Shown here in pieces: positions 1 to 20,016 of a stretch of DNA of 64,000 bases. The translations under genes were made by a program, and so were the position numbers. Each line of letters starts with the position of its first letter. Position 1 is the first letter of the stretch. The notes under the pieces are model-generated. The model did no database searches. It was not told where the DNA came from and was given only the letters and a program-made list of their open reading frames with translations. Source of the stretch: Buxus sempervirens (lineage: Eukaryota; Streptophyta; Magnoliopsida; Buxales; Buxaceae); NCBI GenBank assembly GCA_947561395.2, contig OX387190.1, positions 36,816,392 through 36,880,391 of the forward strand. The letters are read 5' to 3'.

Positions 1-9360
<9,360 letters not shown>

Positions 9361-10725
9361 GCCACACGGTGCTCAAAATAGATCGGTAAGGAGGTCAATC
9401 TGAAGAACGAGAAGCCGCAGAACAACTGCGAAAGAGAACAACTCCGTTCTTGCTTTCGAAAGCAAGACAGTTAAAATAAAACCATTTGATAAATTTTTGC
9501 TTTACTGCTAAGAAACATTTTGCTTTGCTGCTAAGAAACAAAAAAATATGTTTGGTAACTGCAGTAGCATATAAATTACTTTTATGTTGATTACCGTAAA
9601 TAGCTAATGCATTCTACTTAAAAATATACTTGATGTATATTGTAACGAGTTGAGCAATAATCAGATCGGTTCAAGTTGAATCTATTTATTGGTGGGTTGA
9701 GAAAACTCAAACCCAAATCCAACTCACCAATAAGCGGGTTCAACCCACCAACTTTATTAAATTGTTTTATTTTTAAATTATAAAAAATACGCCAATAGAA
9801 AATAACGTGAATTAGTGATATAATTTAGGGTTAAACTTGTCATTATTAGGTTAAATGGACCATTATCGAGTTAAACGGGTCATTATCAGGTTAAACAAAT
9901 AATTATTGGGTTTAGCAAGTCATTATCGGGTTAAATAAGTTATTATCAAGTTAAACGGGCCATTATCGTATTAAACGGGCTATTATTGTATTAAATGGGT
10001 CATTATCAGGTTGAACGAATCATTTTGGGTTAAATGGGTCATCGTCGAGTTAAACGGGTCATTATCGTGTTAAACATGTTATTGTCGGGTTAAACAGATC
10101 ATTATTGGACTAGATTCGAATTGACCTGAATATAAATGGGTCATTAAATCCCCAACTTGAAGCCGGCCCAACTAGTACATGGGTCAACCCAAACTTGTTT
10201 TATTCGGGTTGGATTGGACATGATAGGTCAATTTTTCCCGATCTTATTTTGTATCGAGGGTTTTAGAAGCAATAAAGTAAATTTATGGTTAAAGTGAGAA
10301 GCAACATTTCTATGCTTCTTTTGAAAAGCAATGAAATTGCTTTTTTGCTTTTTATAAATTGCTTTATGTGTGTATAACCAAATAACACTTTTGCTTTGGA
10401 AAGGAAATTTTTGCTTTCAAAAACAAAAAAATACTTTTAAAAAACGTTACCACTGCGGCACGCGATGAGCTAGCAAAGCGTGTGGGCTTGGGCGTGGGTT
10501 GCTGTAAATATTGCGTAACTGTATCGCACGAACCCATATATCCATTATTCGGTACCGAAACAAAAGATATTTCGCGGATTTACGTCTTAACTCGTTTTTT
10601 CACAGTAGCCGACTCCCTGATACGAGCTTGTGGGGGGTAGACGCAAACATCAGAGCGTAAATGCCCTAAAGCGCAGAACAAACCGCGCAGCAGAATAGGA
10701 GGCACCGACGGTAAAGGTGGTGAAA
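9361..10725. other. Divergent intergenic region between TGS1 and THO5
   Basis: This spacer must hold the promoters of both flanking genes, which are transcribed away from each other. Most of it looks repeat-derived. A block near 9490-9570 repeats GCTTT...GCTAAGAAAC, a 20-bp minisatellite fills 9829-10109, and 10300-10440 is rich in TTGCTTT runs. The sequence from about 10450 to 10725, next to THO5, is GC-richer and unique-looking and is the likely THO5 core promoter and leader. I could not name a TATA box with confidence. Confidence 0.6.
9829..10109. repeat. Minisatellite, 20-bp unit, about 14 copies
   Basis: A degenerate 20-base unit with approximate consensus GGTTAAACGGGTCATTATCG is repeated head to tail about 14 times. 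The unit length is almost exactly 20, so repeats stay in register over nearly the whole block. Copies differ by one to five bases, so the array is not recent. Flanking stretches (GGGTTCAACCCACC before, GGGTCAACCCAAAC after) share the same word composition and may belong to the same non-autonomous element. Confidence 0.9.
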
Positions 10726-13700
10726 ATGGAGGTGGAGGTGGAGGATGTGACGCAGCATAAGATAGAGAGGACGGCGTACGAATTGCTGGAAGAGAGCCGT
10801 ATTTCGATGGAGGAAATTGTGGCGAAGATGCTATTTATAAAGAAAGAAGGCAGACCGAAATCTGAACTCAGAGAGCTTGTCACTCAGATGTTCATCCACT
10901 TCGTCAATCTTCGCCAGGTTCTTCCTCTAACTTCCCATGTACTTAGGGCTCCGATTTATGCCGTCATTCTTCATTTGTAGCCGTATTTGGTCATGGAACT
11001 CAATGATTACTTCTACCAATGGAACTATAATGCTCGTTTTAGGTAACCAGGAATATAAACTGGTGGACTTAATCATGGTGATGATCTGAAATCTAATTGA
11101 AAGATGGGAGAAGGATTTGTAACATGATTTAGAGATGAAGATGAGGCGTGTGCGTTTAGGGGAATGTCTGTAGGGTTTAGGTGATGGCATTGGAAAGGGG
11201 TGGTTTAATTTATGGTGTGAGATCTGTAACCCTGTAATTCAAATAGTTGTAACGATGACATTGTTGCTTTTCGGGAGCAGGGGTGGAAGAGAGAACCATG
11301 CGATGGCGACTCTGAGTTTTGTGAGAATTAATGAGCAATCGTTAGAGCAGGTACGTTATATGAAGCATAATACAGGGAATTAAGAAGAAACGGAATATTG
11401 GATAAAAATTTATTCGAGGTGGAATGTTGAGATGGATGTTTTGAGAGTCAGCGAATTGTAAGGAACAAATACATCTGTGAGAGGGTGAAAGTATGTACTA
11501 GGAGATCAAAAGGGGGAGAATCATATTAAATGGAGACTTATTCAAGTCTATATAAGAAGGAAAAACATGGTGCAGGTTGAAGGATTCACAGTGCCAGAGG
11601 AAGACCCAAAAGGAGGAGTGTGACTCATTTTGATTTGTGCTGTGTTGATGTCAACCAAAAAACAGATCAAGGGTACATGTGATCTACCTAGTATGGACCC
11701 AAACTGAATTCAGAAACGAATCCCAAACCCATTACTAAACTCACTACTTAGTGCTTACATAGTTATATGTCAAATTTAAATCCAACCAGGTGCAGGTTGA
11801 AGGATTTACAACGCTAGAGAAGACCCAAAAGTAGGACTGTGACTCATTTTTTATTTGTGCTGAGTTGATGTCAACCAAAAACCAAATCAAGGTTACCGAT
11901 GATCTACCTAGGATAGGCCCAAACTGAATTTAGGATTGAATACCAAACCCAATACTAAACTCAGTACTCAATGCTTATATGTCATATTTAAATCCAGCAA
12001 GTTTAGCTTGGGGTGATTTTTTGAAAGAAAGTGTTAGGTTTAATATTTTAGATTGGCTTGATTCCGTATCAAAAAGTATGTATTTAAAGTGTTTAAGTTG
12101 GTTAGGATAAGTTCTAGAAGTCTAGGAGAAGTTGGATTTGAATTAGAAAACATTGGAATTTTTATAAGTGATTTTACGTCTTGAAAGTTCGAGCGGTCTC
12201 TAACGCGGCTCTCATGTTTGATTCGCGAAATCAACTTATATGGTCTGGTTCGAACGCGGCTCTCACGCCAGGTTGAATTTATGCGCTCGTTCGAACATCG
12301 GCTCTCACGGTCTCGAACGCCACTCTCGGGTTTTTCTGCAATTCACCACAGAGCTTGTATCGTTCGAGCGACACATCTAACGATCTTGAACGCTATTCTC
12401 GGGTTTTTCTGCAACTGAATAAATCAGGGAACGTTCGAACGCCACATCAAACTCTATCTAACGCCAACCACAAAATCTTCAATTTGACTCTGATTTTGAC
12501 GACATTTCAGCCATGACTTCTAGAACTTGTCATAACCAACTTAAACACTTTAAATACATACTTTTTGACACGGAATCAAGCCAATCTAAAATATTAAACC
12601 TAACCAACTCCCCCTTTGGCTATTCCATGACAAAACTAAACAAACTTATTCTAGTTGTTGTGAACCACCAAGCAACAACTAAAATAATAAAAAAAATAAA
12701 AAAAATTGACGAGACCTATCCTAGACACTTTAAATAATGTCTTATATACCTGTACCTGAAACACCAAAAATAAACAAAATACCTTGTGAAAAGCAAAGAG
12801 AATATAAAAAAAGATTTAACTAGATTCCACAGGTATATAAAGAAACAAAAATGAAACACAATTAACACACCAAAAGTAATCATTCATTCATGGTAAAACA
12901 AATATATACATTCATCCACATCCATGATAAAAGAAACATAAAATAGACATGTGTGTTAACTACAAAACCAAAATATACACATCAATTCAAAAATATACAT
13001 CCATCTATGAAATATACATCCATCCATGCCTAAAGCTCTACATCCACTCTATATCCATCCAATCTCCCCTTTTTTGTCACGAAATAGACAAAAGAAGGGT
13101 AAACATGAAACTCATGAAGTAGAAGGTCCAGCTTCATCAGTAGGCTTTGCATCACCAGTTGTGTCTTCTCCCCCATCTCCACTTGGACCGGGAGCATCAA
13201 TACTGGGAGCAATACTAGGTCCTGCACCTCCACTCGGATCAGTAGGAGCTGCTCTTGGTTCCTCTTCTTCTTCATCACCATCTTGACTATTAAAATAGTC
13301 AACTAACTCCTTGTACACCTGGTTGTGAGCGAGTTTGTTTGGCATTTCACGAAGAAGATATTAAGAGTTCTGGATTGTTGCAAGGGTTCAAGTCTGAAGA
13401 GTTCTTTAGATACTTAGACTGTGAGTCAGAGTCTATGTTGGGTCGTCTGAACCATTATCTGTAAGTCATCTTCTTCTAGTGGAATTTTTTGAGGTGGCTC
13501 CTGATAGCTCGGAGGGTTTTTCTCTTTGAGAGTTCTCTTAGAATTTTCTCTTCATCACCAAAATTGCTTGTGTTGATTTATTTACTATTTATTCTTGTTT
13601 GCAATTTTGTATGATATTGCCTAACGAAATTTTCATAATTTTTCTAAGGCTTGTGCATGCCTATTAATTGAGGACTTGTCTTTAATTAATAGAAATTTTT

Positions 13701-16700
13701 ATTCCACAATTTTTTACACCCATTCACCCCCCTCTAGGTGTAAAAGAGTCTAAACCGTATTTTTCAAAAAGGATTTTGACATTTTGCTTGACACTCTTTC
13801 TTACATGGATTTCAAGTCTTTAAATACAAACTTTATGGGCGCTGTATTTTTTATTTGATTTCCTCGAGGTGTTTCTATTCGTTATTTTATGGCATATTGC
13901 ATGATGAATTTCAGGCATGCGCATTTTATTCAACAGAACAGCCATGACCTCTAGTAAATTGAAAAACCTTCTGATCAGTCATCTGTCAAACCTCAAATAT
14001 TGTATGTGCCACTTTCATTTTGGATATGCCTTTTCCATACTTTACATTTTTTTGTTTTGAATAATTTCTGTTTCCATTACTCTTTTTCATAGCATAATTT
14101 TTCTGGGTATCTTTCTTTATTGTATTTTATCTGCTTTCAGATAATCGTATAGGCAATTCCTATATCTGTTATATAGCGTTAACGTTTTCATGCAGGCAAA
14201 CCGTACAATCTTGCTAGAAGAGGATCGAGTAAAAGCAGAAACAGAACGTGTTAAAGCACCAGTGGACTTTACCACCTTGCAGCTTCACAATTTAGTGTAT
14301 GAGAAAAATCACTATGTTAAAGCCATAAAAACTTGCAAAGATTTCAAGTCAAAGCATCCAGATATTGAACTCGTACCTGAAGAAGAATTTTTCAGTAGTG
14401 CACCTGAAGATATAAAACAAACCCTGATGTCAAATGACACTTCACATGATCTGATGCTAAAGAGGCTTAATTTCGAGCTCTTCCAGGTAATGTTGCACAG
14501 TTAAGTTCCTAAAAGAAGGAAAGAATGTGTTAGAATTATTTCTAGTTTATAAATATATTATGAAGTCAGTACAATAAGATTGAAATGTCTGAAGTTTCTT
14601 GCAATTCTTAGGGTAGACCTTAGCTAATATTTGTTGTATTGTCACAATACATTTATTAGTATTATAATTTCAATTTGTTGATGTGTAAACTTTTATCTAT
14701 CTATGTTTTTCACATGGGTATTCTACATTTCATTCATAAATAATTGAGAAATTCAGAGTTTGTGTTCCACCCATGTATGGGATGTGTTTCCATAATTTTA
14801 TCGGTTCATAAAAGGACTTTTTATGGATCAATGAATGTTGATCAGTATTATGTTCCTTAGTCATGAGGCTCATGACCAACTTATCTATATTATTCTGCTA
14901 GGTGTTGACGGTAGAAGATTGAAGTTTCTGATAGTTTCGGAAGAATAATGAGTAGAAAAAATGGAATACGGCTTAGATTATTTAAGCAGGGAGAAAACTT
15001 TTCCATGTCCTACCATGGGCATAAAATGCAATACGCTTGCTTTTAGCACTACTGGTGCGGCATCTGGGGCTATGGGTTCCAGGTCCTATTTATTAGGGGT
15101 ATATTGGGAACCTGATCCAGACTTAAGAATGTGCATGTGCTTACATGCAAAATGCTAATGTATTCTATTAAACCACTTTGAATTTCATTGGTTTTATTGT
15201 GCCTTTGAGTGGTTTATAATTTATTCCTGATAAGTCATCTATGTGGTAAGAAAATTGTGGATCCTAGTTGTTGTATACATTATACTGATGGTGAATTTGT
15301 ATCTATATCACTCAATCTCTTCTGAGTTTTAAAGTTAGGTTATTAAGGATTTTTATGTCTGGGTTGAGTCCCTTGGTTTTGTTGGATTTGGGTGTAGGTT
15401 ACTAGCCTGTAAATTGACCAACCCAAATTGGCCGGACTTGCAGGTGTAAGGTTTATGTTTTGTTTACAGGATTGGTTTAATTTTTTTTTTTTGGGTATAT
15501 GTTTGGTTGGAATTAATTTTAGGCCTTATACTTCTAATTCCTAATAAATTGGAGAATATGACCAAGTAATGTTTACAATCATATCTTCGTATCAGCGAAA
15601 AGAACTCTGCAAACTCCATGAGAAACTGGAACAACAAAAGAAAGGTCTACTGGAGACCATTGCGAACCGGAAGAAGTTTTTATCAAGTCTCCCATCACAT
15701 CTGAAATCTCTTAAGAAAGCATCCTTGCCAGTGCAACAGCAACTGGGTGTCTTGCATACAAAGAAGTTAAAGCAGCATCACTCGGCTGAATTACTTCCAC
15801 CCCCTTTATATGTGATTTACTCACAGTTATCAGCCCAGAAGGAAGCATTTGGAGAGAGTATTGATCTTGAGATTGTGGGAAGTATGAAGGATGCTCAAGC
15901 TTTTGCTCGCCAACAAGCAAATAAGGACACTGGTACTTAAGTGTAACTTCTTCCGTGTCTCATGTCTTTTTTTTTGTTAAGTAATGAAAATTTCATTAAG
16001 ATTGTTAGAAATCGTACAGCAACAAATAAAACGAATAGAAAACAAAGTAAACAAGAGACACGATTTATGTGGTTCGGCAAGGATGCTTACGTCCACGGAT
16101 GATGAGGTTCCTTTCCTTTATCTGTGAAAAATAAGGTTACAAAACACACAACCCTCTGAAAGTTGACTAATGTTTTACTGATGGCTCAGGTGTATCAGTG
16201 AACATGGAGACCAGCAAGATAGAGGATGATGCTCCTGACGAGGAGGATGATGGCCAGAGAAGAAGAAAACGACCAAAGAAGGTCCCCAGCAAGGAGAGCG
16301 TTGACCAAGAAGGAATCTGCCAAGTCCATCCACTTAAGGTCATTCTGTATATATATGATGATGGGGTGCCCACTCCCAAGCCCGTGAAACTGGTCTCTTT
16401 GAGATTTGAATACGTATTGAAGTTGAACGTTGTATGTGCTGGAATTGAAGGTCCCTATGAAGGACCTGAAAATGACATCTTATACAACTTATTCCCTGAT
16501 GACACTGGTATTGAGCTTCCTCACCAGGTATGGATTTTCCCAGATGCATTTCTTATGGGTGCTTCTCATAAAATCATGTATTTATTCTCCTTTAAAAAAA
16601 AATTCGTATTGTGGTGCAGTCAGCTAAGTTTGTTATTGGTGACTCTATTATGTTTGACGAAAGGAGAAGCTTACGTCCTTATAAGTGGGCCCAGCACTTA

Positions 16701-18586
16701 GCAGGGATTGATTTTCTACCTGAGGTTCCTCCTCTGGTTACAGGCTGTGAAACTCTGAACATTGAAACTGCTAAAAGTGCTGCTGTAATTTCTGGTCTTT
16801 CTATGTATCGTCAGCAGAACCGGGTGCAGACAGTTGTGCAAAGAATTCGTTCTCGGAAAAAGGCTCAGCTGGCTCTTGCGTGAGTCACTGCTCTACAATT
16901 TGGAGTCTTATGTTGTTGTACAGGGATCACAATTTGATCATGTGACAAATTCATTAATGTACTACTACAAGTTAGGCATGGGCTCCTTTTTTCTTGTCTT
17001 TGGTTTTGAGATATCTGTCATTGAAAATACTTCATGGGATTTATGGCTTAAAGTATAATAAAATTGATTTTCTCCGTACTTTGCAGTCTTCTTTGGCTTT
17101 TGATTTGCGTTATTCATGTTTATCTGAACATTTTATTTTTCCAACTGATGAGGTATAGCTTAAGTTGAAAGCTTGGAATCTTTGGTTGCCATACAGGGAG
17201 CAGTTCGAGGCTCTAAGAAAGCTTAAATGGCCTGATTTGATTTATGACAATGTTCCTTGGGCAGCGCATACCCCTTTGTGCAATTTGCATAGCTGGTCAC
17301 ATGTGGGCCCTTTACAGGATCTGGCTTCATCTTCGTCTGCCACTGTCACACAGCAAGTTCCAAACTCTGTGGATCATGATATTGATGGAAGATCTGGTAT
17401 GCCAAGGGAAGATGTGGAGAGTGCAAGGGAAGATGGGGAACTTCCATCTTTAGTTCTTGCTCCACCCTCCATGAATGATGCTAAACTTACCCCCTCAAAA
17501 GGGTCTGATCTTGAGCATTCTATACGAATGGCTTTGCTTTCAAAGAGCATAATACCTACCATCAGCAAGGGAAAATCTCCAAGCTTCAAGAGACATGATG
17601 AAGATTCAGATCTCATTCTAGATATTGGAAGTGATATGGATGAGCCTTCACATATTGAAGCAGAGATGGAAGATGCATCCCTGGGATGCTATGGGACTGT
17701 TGAGAAATCATGGGTGGACCATGGTGCGAAGGAGTTCTCTCTGGTTCTAATTAGGACAACAGATAAAAATGAGAAAGAAATCAAGTTAGAGGCAAAGGTA
17801 TCTCATTTTGTGTTGTTTTGGTTATTTTCAAAATTTTTTCCCATTGTTTTGAACCTTTTTTTTTTCTATACATGGCAGATCAAAGTCTTCGTAGAGTATC
17901 CTCTTAGGCCTCCTCTCTTTGCAGTGAGCTTGTGCACTGTTTTGGGGGGAGAAAGTTCTTCTGAGAGTGATGGTTCTGAATGGTACAATGAACTTCGTGC
18001 CATGGAAGCAGAGGTAACAAATCTAATGAATTTACACTGCTTTAGTCTTAGAAACATCCATTGTCATATTGATCAGCACAATGCTATCATCTAATTCATC
18101 TGTGATATTTTTGAATGCTATCAATCATCTGATTCATCTGTGATTCATTTTATTGCATTAGATTACAGTTATCCAGATATTTTCTGAGAGGAATGGAAAG
18201 CTATACTTGTTTCATCCAATATTGTCAGTACTGTTTGGATTAACCCATTCGTTAGATCAATTTTGTTAAATTTGTAACTTGTAATTAAGCATTGTGCTCC
18301 TCTTTACATGTCACAGGTCAATCTTCACATCTTAAAGATGTTGCCTGCGGAATACGAAAACTATATCTTGGCTCACCAGGTGCGTTGCCTTGCAATGCTG
18401 TTTGACTTTTGCATGGACGAGGCATCCTCCCAATTTTCTGAAAAGAGGAAGAATACTTGTGTGGTTGATGTTGGCTTGTCCAAGCCAGTTAGTGGAGGGA
18501 TTCTTGTTAGATCTTTCAGAGGAAGAGATCGAAGAAAGATGATTTCCTGGAAGGACATGGGATGCACACCTGGCTATCCTTACTAG
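10726..18586 (+). CDS. THO5: THO complex subunit 5 (THOC5/FMIP family)
   Basis: THO5 is a subunit of the nuclear THO complex, the core of TREX, which couples transcription to mRNP assembly and export; in plants THO also affects small-RNA production. I assemble eight exons: 10726-10917, 14196-14486, 15596-15932, 16190-16527, 16620-16879, 17197-17797, 17879-18013 and 18317-18586. They total 2424 nt, giving 807 residues plus a TAG stop, and all junctions are GT-AG and in phase. This is close to the usual plant length of about 800. Recognisable segments are the N-terminal helical part through AETERVKAPVDFTTLQL and YEKNHYVKAIKTCKDF, the coiled-coil RKELCKLHEKLEQQKKGL, an acidic/basic linker (DEEDDGQRRRKRPKK, a possible nuclear signal), and the C-terminal domain ending RKMISWKDMGCTPGYPY. 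The ATG at 10726 is the first in frame with the family N-terminus. Intron 1 is unusually long (3.28 kb) and full of repeats. Confidence 0.93.
11571..12000. repeat. 220-bp tandem duplication in THO5 intron 1
   Basis: Both copies begin TGCAGGTTGAAGGATT and continue with matching text. Copy one is 11571-11790 and copy two is 11791-12000. Matching landmarks are GACTCATTTT...TTTGTGCTG, GTTGATGTCAACCAAAAA, GATCTACCTAG and CCCAAACTGAATT. The copies differ by scattered substitutions and small indels, so the duplication is not recent. Confidence 0.9.
12033..12604. repeat. Long inverted repeat, 90-bp arms, about 390-bp loop
   Basis: Bases 12033-12122 read almost exactly as the reverse complement of 12515-12604. 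Both arms are 90 bases long, and by hand I find only about three mismatches. The loop (12123-12514) is itself repetitive, with several copies of words such as GTTCGAACG, GCGGCTCTCA and CTCGGGTTTTTCTGCAA. The unit could be a foldback transposon or a pair of opposed fragments. Because it lies in a transcribed intron, the pre-mRNA could form a 90-bp duplex. Confidence 0.92.
12605..13770. mobile_element. Degenerate transposon-like sequence, class uncertain
   Basis: This stretch follows the right arm of the inverted repeat. The minus-strand frame 13112-13345 is rich in P, S, G, D and E (for example DGDEEEEEPRAAPTDP), as in the disordered linkers of retrotransposon proteins. The C-rich box near 13729-13741 and the flanking TTTTTACACCCATT resemble copia LTR ends. 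I cannot find both ends of an element or any RT, integrase or transposase motif, so the call rests on general resemblance only. Confidence 0.35.
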
Positions 18587-20016
18587 AATCTTGGTAGGGG
18601 TTTGAGGGTTGGTGAAATCATAGGAAGAGGGTCATCTCATTCACCTTAACCACTTGTTATATGTGTGCTTTTGTGAGTTGCTCTATCTTAGTATGACTAC
18701 GAAAGTGGCACTTTTGCTAGTGTGCATGAAGCATTGATTTGATTGGTCCAAAGACCCATTTAAACCTGTTGTCTTGTCTAGTCTCAGATTTGAATTGATT
18801 CATGGCATATAAAATTCCACCGAACCGAAAGGGGATTTCAGCTTCTTAAATTTATGCTCGTGGTTGCTACTGCGGGACTCCCAATTGTTGGGTGCACCTA
18901 GAGCATGTTGAGTCAATAGTACTTGTTTCTTGTTTTGAAGCTTTCAGCAGAATGAGGTTGTATGACACTAGCACCAATATCTTCATCTAAATCTTTTGTT
19001 CTTGCTGTGGTAAACTTGTATACATGTTGAAGTCTCTCATAAAAACTCTCATTTCATTGACAAGTCAACCGAATCTCTACTCATTTTGCTGCATTTAAAC
19101 AACCACGACCAATGGACTTCCAAAATTATTCTTCCCCATGTAACCTTCAGGAACTGATTTTTGGAATGAGTTCTTAATCCTAACTCTTAGACCTCGTTTG
19201 GCTTTCATTTTGGATTGGGAACTCCTAAGAATGAGTTCCTTTAGAAAACAAATTTATAAAGTTTTGAGCACGTTTACTTGACGCATAGCCAAATAGGTAG
19301 TAAAGACGGCGAATTTAGTTAAATTGAATGTATTAATAAAGTTGCCACCACAAAATCGAAATTCATATGATTACATGTTTGTTAGGGCAAAATTAAAAGA
19401 TCACTTTTTATTTACATGTTTGCAACTGCAAAAAGTTAAAAAAGGATTAGAACTTATACCAAACAATGGAATGAGGTCTCGAAATAAATGCCAAATGAGG
19501 CGTTAATTTCTGGTTTAACCTAAATTAAGAATTCCACTCTTGCATAAAAGAAATTAACAGTTATGATTGCATTGAATATGACCACTCGGTTATCAAGCCA
19601 GTGGGAGAAGAGGGGGTGTAACACCTAGGGTTACAGTGCCCAATAAATTTCGACAAAAGGGAGAATCAAGGAAAAAAGAAAAAAATTTTTAAAAACGCTC
19701 ACACAAGAATGAACAAACATGTGATGACATAATAACGAATATGATGTGTTTGCATGGAGTTATCTATATACAGGCGGTGATAAGCACCAAGAGATAACTT
19801 GATGCTGGTGACTAACTGGACGTTTTCTTAAAGTAGACAACAAACATTTTGATACCCCACTCTACCCACCCTTGATCAAGAGAGAAGCAAGCAGAGTATC
19901 ACTGAAATAAGAAACATTAAATCTACATCATAACACTACTCTCTCATCTTAATTTACAGCACGCCACATGTTTACTCTCTATGTACATGTACCTACGCCT
20001 CCACTTCACTTTCACT
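18587..20016. other. Convergent intergenic spacer between THO5 and ABF
   Basis: The two flanking genes end towards each other here, so the spacer holds both 3' untranslated regions. The THO5 3' end occupies an unknown part after 18586, and the ABF 3' UTR lies just left of 20016. The rest is AT-rich. A short inverted pair (GAATGAGTTCTTA near 19162 and TAAGAATGAGTTCC near 19226) suggests a small decayed element. No gene is visible. Confidence 0.6.

Larger units (their letters stand above)
10918..14195 (+). other. Repeat-rich first intron of THO5
   Basis: This 3278-base intron is bounded by CAG|GTTCTT and TGCAG|GCAAAC. It holds a 220-bp tandem duplication (11571-12000), a 90-bp inverted-repeat pair (12033-12604) and a transposon-like stretch from about 12605 to 13770. 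That last stretch includes a P/S/G- and acid-rich reading frame on the minus strand (13112-13345). It also includes a C-rich motif near 13729-13741 (CACCCCCCTCTAGG) that resembles the inner end of some copia LTRs. No host coding sequence is apparent. Confidence 0.75.

Noticed and set aside
13112-13345. Acidic, P/S/G-rich 77-codon minus-strand frame in THO5 intron 1
   Set aside because: Low-complexity composition with no domain; treated as part of a transposon-like stretch, not as a gene.
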